From Allopontixanthobacter sp034376665 (GTDB lineage: Bacteria; Pseudomonadota; Alphaproteobacteria; Sphingomonadales; Sphingomonadaceae), in NCBI RefSeq assembly GCF_034376665.1, contig NZ_JAXMJI010000046.1:1-48298 (forward strand): a DNA stretch of 48,298 bases, written 5' to 3'. Below are positions 17,731 to 26,056 of the stretch, in pieces. Made by a program: the position numbers and the translations under genes. The notes under the pieces were generated by a model that was not told the DNA's origin, searched no databases, and saw nothing but the letters and a program-made list of their open reading frames with translations. Every line of letters starts with the position of its first letter. The stretch's first letter is position 1.

Positions 17731-17853
17731 GATGTCCGCGCGCTTAAATGGTCCCTGCCCCTCCTGCAATGCCTGCGACCACGCGGCGACTTTATTGCAG
17801 TGCAGCAAAATTAGTCTTGGCGGGGTGCCGTGCCGGGTCTAGAGAGCCGCCTC

Positions 17854-18396
17854 ATGAACATCGACATGATCCCGATCGGCGATAATCCGCCCGAAAGCCT
17901 GAACGTCATCATCGAAGTGCCGTCGGGCGGCGAGCCGGTGAAATACGAATTCGACAAGGCTTCCGGCGCGCTGTTCGTCGACCGGATTTTGCACACGCCG
18001 ATGCGGTATCCCGCCAATTACGGCTTCATCCCCCACACCCTGTCACCCGACGGCGATCCGCTGGATGCGCTGGTGATCGCGCGTTCGCCGTTCATCGCCG
18101 GATGCGTTGTCCGTGCCCGGCCGATCGGCGTGCTCAATCTGGAAGACGAGCACGGCGGCGATGAAAAGCTGATCTGCGTGCCGGTGGACACCACCTTCCC
18201 CTATTATTCCGACGTCGGCGAACGCGGCGATCTGCCATCGATCGTGCTGCAGCAGATCGAACATTTCTTCACCCATTACAAAGACCTGGAAGCCGAGAAA
18301 TGGGTTCGGGTCGGCCAATGGGGCGACGCCGCCGAAGCGCGTCAGGTCCTGATGGAAGCGATCGAGCGGGCCGCCGAAGCGAAGAAGGCCGAATAG
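17854..18396 (+). CDS. ppa: Inorganic pyrophosphatase, family I
   Basis: A 180-residue soluble pyrophosphatase. Typical segments are IEVPSGGEPVKYEFDK, YPANYGFIPHTLSPDGDPLDALV with the metal-binding Asp residues, and EDEHGGDEKLICVPVD. The start is the ATG at 17854. A GTG at 17830 would add eight residues not seen in the family. It hydrolyses the PPi released by synthetases and polymerases, including the divergent neighbour hisS. It converges with the BON-MscS gene at 18410, with a gap of only 13 bp. Confidence 0.96.
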   Translation: MNIDMIPIGDNPPESLNVIIEVPSGGEPVKYEFDKASGALFVDRILHTPMRYPANYGFIPHTLSPDGDPLDALVIARSPFIAGCVVRARPIGVLNLEDEHGGDEKLICVPVDTTFPYYSDVGERGDLPSIVLQQIEHFFTHYKDLEAEKWVRVGQWGDAAEARQVLMEAIERAAEAKKAE

Positions 18397-18409
18397 GCGC
18401 AGACAGGGC

Positions 18410-19816
18410 CTATTCCACGGGGCGGCTCGAATCGAGCAGGTCCTGATCGGTGGTGGCCGAAGATCGCTCCGCATCGACCATCTGCTCGACGTCGTGGTCC
18501 GGCGCGACATCGGCTCTGCTTTGCTCCGCCGCGTCTTTTGCCAGCGGGATCTTCTTGCGTCCCGGCCCGGTGGTTCGCCGCGGTTCCGATGCTTCGGTGA
18601 TCTGCGCCGAACCGATGGGCAGCGGCGTTCCCGCGTCAAAACGCAGGCGGTAAATCGGTTCGGGCAAGGCGAAGCCGGCTTCTTCCAGAGCATCCTTGAC
18701 TGCAGGGATCGCTTCGCTGCGGGCTTTCAGAAAATCGGTTTTCTGCTGATCGATCCAGGCAAAGAAACGAATCACGATATTGGAATCGCCGACCTGTTCG
18801 ACCGCAGCAAAGGGCGGCGGGTCTCCGAGTACAAAGGATAGGTGGGACAGGACTTCGACACCCAGCCTCCGGGCCTCCCCGGCATCGTCGGCGGCATCGA
18901 TCCCGAGTTCAAATTCGAACCGGCGCTGGGGATTGCGGGTGTAATTCAGGATCACCGCCTTGAACACGGTGGAATTGGGGATGCGCAGATGGTTGCCGTC
19001 CATGGTCATCAGGATGGTCGCCCGGCTGGTCAGGCGGATGACCCGGCCCTCCAAATCGTCGATCACGACATGGTCGTTGGCGCGAAACGGCTGGCGCAGC
19101 GACAGCATCAGGGACGCGACATAGTTCTCGATGGTCTCGCGCATCGCAAAGCCGAGCGCGACCCCGACGAGGCCGGCACCGCCCAGGACCGCGCCCAGCA
19201 GCGCGCCCGCACCGATCATGTCCAGCGCAATGACCAAGCCGCCGACCACGAACACGAACCGGATGGCGGTGGCGATCAGCTCGGCAAGAAAGCTGTTCGG
19301 GGCAATTCTGCGCCACAAGGAGCCGATACCCGCGATGAGATAGCCGATCAGGCCGATCACCAGCGCAACAGCAGCCGCCGCGCCGATCAGTGGCAGCATC
19401 GCTACAAAGCCGTCAAACCGGTCGGACAGGTTTCCCAGTGCTCCGAGATTCGAATCGACCGATACATCGCGTTCCAGATCGTTCTCCACAGTCACGACAC
19501 CGTCGACCCGGCTCGCAATCGTCTCTGCACGTTCGATCGCCTCCGAATCGGCAGCGGAGCCGGTAAGGGTCACGACGCCTTCGCTGACAGAAACGCGGAT
19601 CTGCGACAGCGACGGCAACTGGCTGAATATGTCGGTAATTCGGGCCGCGATCCGCTCGTCCGAACCGGCTTCGGCGGTGCTGGCGATCTGCGGTTCGGGC
19701 GCGGCGGCTGGTGCAGGGGATTCCGCCGCGCCCGGGATCAGGGCAGCAGCTGGCGCGGTCACTGCCGGGGCGAGCAACAGCACGAGGGCCATTGCTGTTC
19801 GCAGCATAACTGCCAT
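18410..19816 (-). CDS. MscS-family channel with a periplasmic BON domain
   Basis: A 468-residue protein from the ATG at 19816 (MAVMLRTAMALVLLLAP), which gives a signal peptide. The much longer open frame upstream overlaps pmbA out of phase and is spurious. A BON domain follows at about residues 55-125 (DIFSQLPSLSQIRVSVSEGVVTL split by linker, TVENDLERDV). Four hydrophobic helices and the MscS pore/beta domain come next (GAVLGGAGLVGVALGFAM, RQPFRANDHVVIDDLEGRV, GNHLRIPNSTVFKAVILNYT). The tail is charged and low-complexity. BON domains bind lipids or the envelope, so it may sense envelope state. The start codon lies 2 bp after the pmbA stop, with AGGGGATTAGGA as ribosome-binding site. Confidence 0.88.
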   Translation of the reverse strand: MAVMLRTAMALVLLLAPAVTAPAAALIPGAAESPAPAAAPEPQIASTAEAGSDERIAARITDIFSQLPSLSQIRVSVSEGVVTLTGSAADSEAIERAETIASRVDGVVTVENDLERDVSVDSNLGALGNLSDRFDGFVAMLPLIGAAAAVALVIGLIGYLIAGIGSLWRRIAPNSFLAELIATAIRFVFVVGGLVIALDMIGAGALLGAVLGGAGLVGVALGFAMRETIENYVASLMLSLRQPFRANDHVVIDDLEGRVIRLTSRATILMTMDGNHLRIPNSTVFKAVILNYTRNPQRRFEFELGIDAADDAGEARRLGVEVLSHLSFVLGDPPPFAAVEQVGDSNIVIRFFAWIDQQKTDFLKARSEAIPAVKDALEEAGFALPEPIYRLRFDAGTPLPIGSAQITEASEPRRTTGPGRKKIPLAKDAAEQSRADVAPDHDVEQMVDAERSSATTDQDLLDSSRPVE

Positions 19817-19818
19817 TC

Positions 19819-21165
19819 CTAATCCCCTGCTACCACCATCCCCTCGATCCTGAGGGTTGGTACATTGATCGCGCGGTGCGTTTCGAGATCGTCCGCTGCT
19901 GTCAAAGCGGCCATCATGGCCAGAAGGTTCCCGGCAATGGTGAACTCGGATACCGGCCCGGCCAGTTCGCCGCCCACAATCCGGAAGCCCGACGCACCGC
20001 GGCTGTAGTCTCCGGTGACCGGATTGACCCCCTGCCCGGAAAGCTCGGTCACCAGCACTCCGTCGCCGATATCGGCGATCAGTTCGGCCCGGCTGACGGT
20101 GCCCGCTTCGAGGTGGACGTTGGTGGCCGATATGCCCGGTGCGCCGCTGCCGCCGCGCGCGCCGTGGCCGGTAGGATCGATGCCGAGCTGGCGGGCGGCG
20201 GAAAGATTCGTCAGCCACCCCGTCAGCCTGCCTCCTTCGACGAGCGTCCGCGGCGCGGTTGGCAGACCTTCGCCGTCGAAGGGACGGGAGCGCAGACCGC
20301 GCGGCCGGTGCGGATTATCGATAATGCGCAAGCCCTGCGGAAACAGCTCCTCCTCCAGCCGGCCAAGCAGGAAGCTGGACCGGCGCGCAATTGCGGTGCC
20401 GGATATGGCACCGAGCAGATGCCCTATGAGACTCGCCCCGACGCGCGGATCGAACACCACTGGCATTGGGCCGCTGCGTAGCCCGTCCGGGTTCAGCCGC
20501 GCGACCGCCCTTGCCCCGGCGCGCGCGCCGATCTCCGCCGGCGGCGGCAGGTCCTGCGCGAACCGCATCGTCCGGTAGGCGTAATCACGCTGCATATTCC
20601 CGCCCTCGCCCGCGATCACGCTGGCGCTGAGCGAGTGGCTGGTAGCCCCATAGGCGCCGACGAAGCCGTTGCTGGTCACCAGCGCCGCGACCGAGCGGCC
20701 GAAGCTGGCGCTGCCCCCTTCACTGTTGGTGACACCGGCGACAGCGCGCGCCGCGTCCTCGGTTTCCTCAGCCATGGCGCGCAGGCTGCTGGGTCCGGGT
20801 TCGGACGCGTCTTCGAGCTCGAGATCGGGGAACGGAGCGCGCGCGAGCAATTCCGGTTCGGCGATCCCGGCATAGGGATCTTCCGGCGCAGCGCCCGCCA
20901 TGGCAGCGGCCCGCTCGGCGAGTTCCTCGAACGCGGCCGCGGAGAAATCGCTGGTGCTGATCGAGGCGGATCTCCGGCCCACGAACACGCGCAGGGATAT
21001 CTCCTCGCTTTCGGACCGCTCGACGTCTTCGAGCTTGCCCAGCCGGACCGAGACAGATTCGGAAGAACTGGCGCTGGCGACAGCGTCGGCGGATGTCGCG
21101 CCGTGCCGCTTGGCTGCGCCCAGCAACTGCGCGCAGCGGTCTTGAGCGATGGTCGCGTCAATCAT
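19819..21165 (-). CDS. pmbA: PmbA/TldE-type subunit of the TldD/E peptidase
   Basis: A 448-residue member of the TldD/PmbA family. The C-terminal half contains HGARGGSGAPGISATNVHLEAG and ELIADIGDGVLVTELSGQGVNPVTGDYSRGASGF, a strong family signature. The HExxxH zinc motif of the catalytic TldD subunit is absent, as expected for PmbA/TldE. With TldD it degrades or processes peptides in the cytoplasm. The tldD gene is not in the window. The gene is followed directly by the BON-MscS gene, nearly overlapping, so the two are probably cotranscribed. Confidence 0.93.
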   Translation of the reverse strand: MIDATIAQDRCAQLLGAAKRHGATSADAVASASSSESVSVRLGKLEDVERSESEEISLRVFVGRRSASISTSDFSAAAFEELAERAAAMAGAAPEDPYAGIAEPELLARAPFPDLELEDASEPGPSSLRAMAEETEDAARAVAGVTNSEGGSASFGRSVAALVTSNGFVGAYGATSHSLSASVIAGEGGNMQRDYAYRTMRFAQDLPPPAEIGARAGARAVARLNPDGLRSGPMPVVFDPRVGASLIGHLLGAISGTAIARRSSFLLGRLEEELFPQGLRIIDNPHRPRGLRSRPFDGEGLPTAPRTLVEGGRLTGWLTNLSAARQLGIDPTGHGARGGSGAPGISATNVHLEAGTVSRAELIADIGDGVLVTELSGQGVNPVTGDYSRGASGFRIVGGELAGPVSEFTIAGNLLAMMAALTAADDLETHRAINVPTLRIEGMVVAGD

Positions 21166-21253
21166 GGATGCATCGGGGTGTCGGACATGCGCCGCCCCTA
21201 GGGCAGGGCCAACCGCCGTGCAACGACTGGCGCCAATATGCGGCCTGTTGGCG

Positions 21254-21556
21254 TCAAACGGCAGCGATTGTCTTGAACAGCGCAGTCAGTCCAAACGGCA
21301 GTCCGATCGCCAGGGCCCAAAGCCCCAGCTGATCGCGGCGATAGGCGGGAGCGAGCGACCTGTCAGCTGCGGCCTCATCGCTCAGACCGATCCAACGGCG
21401 TTCAAAGAAGCGGCAGGCGGGAATTATTGCCGCCACCAGGACCACCAGCGCGAAGTAGGGAAGGATCGATCCGGCGCCGCGTTCCATCGCGGCTACGGTC
21501 ACGAAAATCTGTAATCCGGTATAGACCAACAAGGCATAGGCCACATTATTGCTCAT
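21254..21556 (-). CDS. Small conserved-looking membrane protein
   Basis: A 100-residue protein from the ATG at 21556 (MSNNVAYALLVYTG). Three hydrophobic helices are visible: residues about 4-22, 32-48 and 78-98. A charged loop lies between the last two (RRWIGLSDEAAADRSLAPAYRRDQ). The longer frame to 21631 adds a basic stretch without membrane character. No family is recognised. It lies about 90 bp upstream of pmbA on the same strand and is divergent from lptB. Confidence 0.6.
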   Translation of the reverse strand: MSNNVAYALLVYTGLQIFVTVAAMERGAGSILPYFALVVLVAAIIPACRFFERRWIGLSDEAAADRSLAPAYRRDQLGLWALAIGLPFGLTALFKTIAAV

Positions 21557-21824
21557 GCCCCTGCGCCAGTCGCATTTTCTTGCCGTGGCGGCGCGCTTGG
21601 CGTGCGAAACCTTATCCACAATCTGGCCCATCTCAACATCCTCACCCTATTGCCCACGGGAAGTATCTCAAACCTTCGCGCAACAGTCAAATCCGGTAAC
21701 ATTGTTGCAACAAAGCCGGAAAGACGCGCGTTGCTCGCACATTCGTTGCCGTCATGCACAAAGCCTGCCAAAATTCTACGTAGAGGGGTTTTTTGTCGGC
21801 GCAGCGCTGCTACATGAGTGGATA

Positions 21825-22652
21825 ATGACGGCCCTGGAAAATAACGACGCGTCTTCGAACGCCCTTCAATCTCCCGAATCGGGCCCGGCATCGGTGCATT
21901 CCCCGGCTGCCGCATCAGCACCCATTCCGCAGGGCGGGCTGGAAGTCGTGTCGATCGCCAAGTCCTATGACAAGCGCGCTGTGCTGACGGATATTTCCCT
22001 GACAGTGGGCAAAGGCGAAGTCCTTGGGCTGCTCGGTCCCAATGGCGCGGGCAAGACCACCTGCTTCTATTCGATCATGGGGTTGGTGCGCCCCGACTCG
22101 GGCCGCATCCTGATGGACGGGGAGGATGTAACCTGCCTGCCGATGTATCGCCGGGCGATCCTGGGCCTGGGCTATCTACCGCAGGAAACCAGCATCTTTC
22201 GCGGAATGACGGTGGAACAGAATATCAATTGCGTTCTGGAAATGGTCGAGCCGGACAAGGACACCCGCGCGGCCGAGCTGGAGCGGCTGCTGGATGAATT
22301 TGGCCTGCAACGTCTTCGCACCTCCGCTGCAATGGCTCTGTCGGGCGGGGAACGCCGCCGGTGTGAAATCGCGCGGGCGCTGGCCGCCAAACCTTCGATC
22401 ATGCTGCTGGACGAGCCCTTTGCCGGGATCGATCCGCTGTCGATCAGCGACATTCGTGATCTGGTAATCGATCTCAGGGACCGCGGAATCGGTGTGCTGA
22501 TTACCGATCACAACGTCCGCGAAACACTGGATATCGTCGACCGTGCCTGCATCATCTACGGCGGTCAGGTTCTCTTTTCCGGCACTCCGCAGGATCTTGT
22601 GGCCGATGAGAATGTCCGCCGCCTGTACCTCGGCGAAGGATTCACCCTGTGA
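21825..22652 (+). CDS. lptB: LPS export ABC transporter ATP-binding protein
   Basis: A 275-residue ATPase of the LptB2FGC lipopolysaccharide exporter. Walker A is GPNGAGKTT and the Q-loop region is GYLPQETSIFRGMTVEQNI. The signature is LSGGERRRCEIARAL, Walker B is IMLLDEPFAGIDP and the H-loop is LITDHNVRETL. The ATG at 21825 gives a roughly 45-residue Ala/Pro/Ser-rich N-terminal extension before the ATPase fold, longer than usual. In many proteobacteria lptC and lptA lie just upstream. Here the upstream gene is an unrelated divergent membrane protein, so lptB heads the unit. rpoN follows after 44 bp, the standard lptB-rpoN order. Confidence 0.94.
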   Translation: MTALENNDASSNALQSPESGPASVHSPAAASAPIPQGGLEVVSIAKSYDKRAVLTDISLTVGKGEVLGLLGPNGAGKTTCFYSIMGLVRPDSGRILMDGEDVTCLPMYRRAILGLGYLPQETSIFRGMTVEQNINCVLEMVEPDKDTRAAELERLLDEFGLQRLRTSAAMALSGGERRRCEIARALAAKPSIMLLDEPFAGIDPLSISDIRDLVIDLRDRGIGVLITDHNVRETLDIVDRACIIYGGQVLFSGTPQDLVADENVRRLYLGEGFTL

Positions 22653-22696
22653 GACATGCGAAGCTTCCAGAGCCTTTTCCCGTCGGAACCTGAATA

Positions 22697-24175
22697 ATGG
22701 CATTGGGCCCGCGCCTGGACTTGCGGCAATCGCAATCGCTGGTGATGACCCCGCAATTGCAGCAGGCGATCAAACTGCTGGCGCTGTCCAACCTCGAGAT
22801 CGAAGCCTTCATCGGCGAAGCGCTGGAATCCAATCCGCTGCTCGAAGCGGGCGAGGTCAGCCGAGAGGCCGGCAATCCGGACGATATTCCCGAAGGCCCG
22901 CGTGAAGATGCGTCGGCGGACACCTTGATGGCCGCGGGCAACGGCGAAACCGACCGTCCCCTCGATATCGCTGCCGAAACTCTCGACCGCGACCGCGATA
23001 CGGGGGACGGTGAATGGGGCAGCGGAGGTAGCCAGTCGATCGGGGCAGAAGGCCCGTCGATTGACGAACGCGGCGGCGGGGCAATCAGCCTGGCGGATCA
23101 TCTCAACGCGCAGGTCGGACCGGCAGCGGGCGACACGCGGGAGGAATTCATTGCCCGATACCTGATCGGCCAGATCGACGATGCCGGCTATCTGACGATG
23201 AACGAGCACGAAGTGGCGCTGGAGCTGGACGTGCCGGTGCCGGAAGTCGAACGCGCACTGGCGGTAGTCCATTCGCTGGAACCGGCCGGGGTGGGCGCGC
23301 GCAACCTGGCGGAATGCCTTGCTCTGCAGGCGCGGGATGCGGATCGATACGATCCCTGCATGGCGCGTTTGATCGACAACCTGGACCTGATCGCCAAGGG
23401 CGCGTTCGAGCAATTGCGGCGGATGTGCGACGTCGACGACGAAGATTTTTCCGACATGCTGGCGGAACTCAGGACCTATGATCCGCGCCCCGGCCTGCAA
23501 TTCGGGTCCAGCGAAGGCAGCGCAGTGGTTCCCGATGTGTTGATCGAGCAGGATTTGTCGGACGGCTGGAAGATTTCGCTCAACGAGGCGACCCTGCCGC
23601 GGCTGGTGGTCAACCGGAATTACTATCTGGAATTGCGCAAGGGCAGCACCGACAAGGAATCCAAAGCCTGGTTGCAGGAACGCCTGGGCGATGCAAACTG
23701 GCTGATCAAGGCGCTCGACCAGCGGCAGAAGACAATCCTGAAAGTGTCGGCTGAAATTGTGAAACAGCAGGACGGTTTCTTTCGTCGCGGGGTCTCGGAA
23801 TTGCGGCCGCTCACGCTGCGCACTGTGGCCGAAGCGATCGAAATGCATGAAAGCACCGTCAGCCGGGTGACCAGCAACAAATATCTCCATTGCGACCGCG
23901 GCACGTTCGAACTGAAATATTTCTTCACCAGCGGCGTCGGCGCGGACGCGGATGGCGAGGGCGGCGCGTCCTCGGAAGCGGTGAAGGCGCGGATCAAGGG
24001 CATGATCGATGCGGAAGATCCCGGAAAGATTCTGTCCGACGATAAATTGGTCGAGCTGCTCAAGGCCGAAGGGTTCGATCTGGCCCGGCGAACGGTGGCC
24101 AAATACCGCGAGGCGATGGGCATCGGCAGCAGCGTACAGCGGCGGCGGCAGAAGAAGATGGCGGGAATCCGTTAG
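22697..24175 (+). CDS. rpoN: RNA polymerase sigma-54 factor
   Basis: A 492-residue sigma-54. The activator-interacting region I is at the N-terminus (QSQSLVMTPQLQQAIKLLAL). An acidic region II, the core-binding domain and the helix-turn-helix region (LRTVAEAIEMHESTVSRVTS) follow. The RpoN box ARRTVAKYREAM is near the C-terminus. It directs transcription from -24/-12 promoters with AAA+ activators and often controls nitrogen genes. No convincing -24/-12 element was found before the nas genes in this window. It is cotranscribed with lptB. A 7-bp GC hairpin (24218-24236) without a T-run lies about 40 bp after the stop. Confidence 0.96.
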   Translation: MALGPRLDLRQSQSLVMTPQLQQAIKLLALSNLEIEAFIGEALESNPLLEAGEVSREAGNPDDIPEGPREDASADTLMAAGNGETDRPLDIAAETLDRDRDTGDGEWGSGGSQSIGAEGPSIDERGGGAISLADHLNAQVGPAAGDTREEFIARYLIGQIDDAGYLTMNEHEVALELDVPVPEVERALAVVHSLEPAGVGARNLAECLALQARDADRYDPCMARLIDNLDLIAKGAFEQLRRMCDVDDEDFSDMLAELRTYDPRPGLQFGSSEGSAVVPDVLIEQDLSDGWKISLNEATLPRLVVNRNYYLELRKGSTDKESKAWLQERLGDANWLIKALDQRQKTILKVSAEIVKQQDGFFRRGVSELRPLTLRTVAEAIEMHESTVSRVTSNKYLHCDRGTFELKYFFTSGVGADADGEGGASSEAVKARIKGMIDAEDPGKILSDDKLVELLKAEGFDLARRTVAKYREAMGIGSSVQRRRQKKMAGIR

Positions 24176-24299
24176 TTTTCTCTCACGGCCAGTTCGCTTT
24201 GCTCTTGCCTCCGAGGGGGCGGGCTGACCGCCCGCCGCGCGGTCGCGCTTGCGGTCCGCTGGTCGGCGTCGAGGAGGCCCCGCAAAGCGGCAAAACAAC

Positions 24300-24380
24300 T
24301 TAACCGACTCGCCGGCTTCGCTCGGTTTACGGTTAATTAACCTTTTCTGTTCAGAAGTTGTGTGGTTAATATCGGTCAAT
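24300..24380 (+). promoter_or_regulatory. ctrA promoter region with CcrM site and TTAA elements
   Basis: The gap upstream of ctrA contains TTAACC (24300-24305) immediately followed by GACTC (24306-24310), a GANTC methylation site of CcrM. A perfect 12-bp palindrome GGTTAATTAACC (24331-24342) and TTAA-N6-TCAA (24366-24379) lie nearer the gene. In Caulobacter, CtrA binds TTAA half-sites and GANTC methylation state controls ctrA P1. The same logic is plausible here, but the exact sites are inferred. Confidence 0.55.
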
Positions 24381-24449
24381 ATCTCTTGATAGGGGGTTAC
24401 TGGCCATTCGGCCTGGGGCCAGGGATTTCGGGTTTAGGGGGACTTTCCC

Positions 24450-25145
24450 ATGCGTGTACTGCTGATCGAAGACGAGCCGACGACCGCCAAGGCGATCGAG
24501 CTGATGCTGACGACCGAAGGCTTCAATGTCTATTCTACCGACTTGGGCGAAGAAGGCCTCGATCTGGGCAAGTTGTATGATTACGATATAATCCTGCTCG
24601 ATCTCAATCTGCCCGACATGCACGGCTACGACGTGCTGAAGAAACTGCGCGTCGCCAAGGTGCAGACGCCGGTCCTGATCCTTTCGGGCATCGCCGAAAT
24701 GGACAGCAAGATCCGCAGCTTCGGTTTCGGGGCGGACGATTATGTGACCAAGCCGTTCCACCGCGAAGAACTCGTCGCCCGCATCCATGCCGTGGTTCGC
24801 CGGTCCAAGGGCCATTCTCAGTCGGTCATCCGCACCGGCAAGCTGGCGGTCAATCTCGACGCCAAGACGGTCGAAGTGGACGGAGCCCGTGTGCATCTGA
24901 CCGGCAAGGAATATGCGATGCTGGAACTGCTCAGCCTGCGCAAGGCGACCACGCTGACCAAGGAAATGTTCCTTAATCACCTGTACGGCGGGATGGACGA
25001 ACCGGAACTCAAGATCATCGACGTGTTCATCTGCAAGCTGCGCAAGAAACTGTCGCATGCATGCAGCGGCGAAAACTACATCGAAACCGTCTGGGGCCGC
25101 GGCTATGTGCTGCGCGATCCGGACGCCAAGGCCGAAGCTGCCTGA
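24450..25145 (+). CDS. ctrA: Cell-cycle response regulator CtrA
   Basis: A 231-residue OmpR-family regulator. The receiver domain begins MRVLLIEDEPTTAKAIELML, and the phosphoacceptor Asp is in IILLDLNLPDMHGYDVLKKL. The winged-helix output domain ends in the near-invariant segment IDVFICKLRKKLSHA ... YIETVWGRGYVLRDP. This sequence is diagnostic for CtrA. It controls replication, division and often motility or recombination genes in alphaproteobacteria, downstream of CckA-ChpT. The C-terminus (KAEAA) carries the two alanines typical of a ClpXP-type degradation tail. A strong terminator follows at 25183. Confidence 0.97.
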   Translation: MRVLLIEDEPTTAKAIELMLTTEGFNVYSTDLGEEGLDLGKLYDYDIILLDLNLPDMHGYDVLKKLRVAKVQTPVLILSGIAEMDSKIRSFGFGADDYVTKPFHREELVARIHAVVRRSKGHSQSVIRTGKLAVNLDAKTVEVDGARVHLTGKEYAMLELLSLRKATTLTKEMFLNHLYGGMDEPELKIIDVFICKLRKKLSHACSGENYIETVWGRGYVLRDPDAKAEAA

Positions 25146-25182
25146 GAATTTCCTCTCCGAAGATCTAGTTCGGAAAGATAAG

Positions 25183-25214
25183 ACCGCTCCAGGCCTTGCC
25201 TCGGAGCGGTTTTT
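25183..25214 (+). terminator. Rho-independent terminator of ctrA
   Basis: An 8-bp stem ACCGCTCC / GGAGCGGT (25183-25190 and 25203-25210) with a 12-base loop is followed by a run of T to 25214. It lies 38 bp after the ctrA stop and 17 bp before the trmB start, so trmB needs its own promoter or read-through. Confidence 0.85.
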
Positions 25215-25230
25215 CGTTAGCTGCGCACGC

Positions 25231-25929
25231 ATGACAGCGAACAAGCCGGGTGATCCGACCACTTTGAACCGCCTGTACGGGCGCACGCAGGGCCGCACCC
25301 TGCGTCAGGGGCAGCAGGAGCTGCTCGATACCCTTCTGCCCGCCCTGAGCGTGCCGGAGGAGGGGCCAGTCACCTGCCAGGCACTGTTCGGGCGCGAAGC
25401 ACCGCTCCACTTCGAAATCGGCATGGGCGCCGGCGAGCATCTGGCCGCGCGGGCCGACATGCTGCCCGATCATGCCTTCATCGGCGCTGAGCCCTTCGTC
25501 AACGGGATGGTCGGCGCTCTCGGGCACGTCCGTGATCTCGGACTGACCAACGTCCGGCTGCACATGGGCGACGCGCTTGAGGTGCTTGCGCGGATCCCCG
25601 ACGGCGCTCTGTCCTTCGTCTATCTGCTGCACCCCGACCCGTGGAAAAAGGCGCGGCACGCCAAGCGGCGGATGATGAACGACGGCCCGCTCGACATGAT
25701 CGCCGCCAAGCTGAAACCGGGCGGGGAGTTTCGCTTCGGTACCGATCACCCCATCTATCTGCGCCACGCCCTGATGGTGATGCGCCGCCATACACAGCAA
25801 TTCGAATGGCTAATTACCGGTCCGAAGGACTTCCAGACCCGCCCCGGCGGCTGGACCGAAACCCGCTACGAGAAGAAGGCCCGGCGGCTCGGCCACGAAG
25901 TGTGGTACTTTCGATTCAGACGACGCTAA
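25231..25929 (+). CDS. trmB: tRNA (guanine-46-N7)-methyltransferase
   Basis: A 232-residue SAM-dependent enzyme that forms m7G46 in the tRNA variable loop. It begins with NRLYGRTQGRTLRQGQQ, typical of the alphaproteobacterial form. The SAM-binding FEIGMGAGEHLAARA is followed by FIGAEPFVNGMVGAL. The TrmB signature YLLHPDPWKKARHAKRRMMN and a C-terminal TRYEKKARRLGHEVWYF are present. The ATG at 25231 follows the ctrA terminator closely. The stop codon marks the end of the core-genome segment: the less GC-rich DNA and the integrase begin immediately after it, with an inverted repeat touching the stop. Confidence 0.95.
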   Translation: MTANKPGDPTTLNRLYGRTQGRTLRQGQQELLDTLLPALSVPEEGPVTCQALFGREAPLHFEIGMGAGEHLAARADMLPDHAFIGAEPFVNGMVGALGHVRDLGLTNVRLHMGDALEVLARIPDGALSFVYLLHPDPWKKARHAKRRMMNDGPLDMIAAKLKPGGEFRFGTDHPIYLRHALMVMRRHTQQFEWLITGPKDFQTRPGGWTETRYEKKARRLGHEVWYFRFRRR

Positions 25930-25959
25930 AGTACGAAATCATTGTAAAACAATGTACTT
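25929..25959. repeat. Inverted repeat at the trmB/integrase junction
   Basis: AAGTAC (25929-25934) pairs with GTACTT (25954-25959), and an inner ATTG / CAAT pair flanks TAAAA. The repeat overlaps the last base of the trmB stop and lies about 100 bp upstream of the integrase. It may be an attachment-site core or an integrase operator, and a weak trmB terminator is an alternative. No matching copy was found elsewhere in the window by eye. Confidence 0.4.
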
Positions 25960-26056
25960 AGCAGATTCACCTTACGCTAGAATTGCCTCCATTTCGCCCC
26001 TTTTTCCGCTTGCGTGATTGCCCGGTGATTGCCAGAAAAGGGACACGAGGTTTAGG

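Noticed and set aside
17795..17808. TTGC-AGTGCA-GCAA element between hisS and ppa, similar to one at 33556-33569
   Set aside because: TGC-rich repeats of this kind can bind PhaR-type regulators, but both copies are imperfect and no link to polyhydroxybutyrate genes is seen.
24218..24236. GGCGGGC / GCCCGCC hairpin after rpoN as a terminator
   Set aside because: The stem is perfect but only 7 bp and has no T-run, so it is not reported as a terminator.
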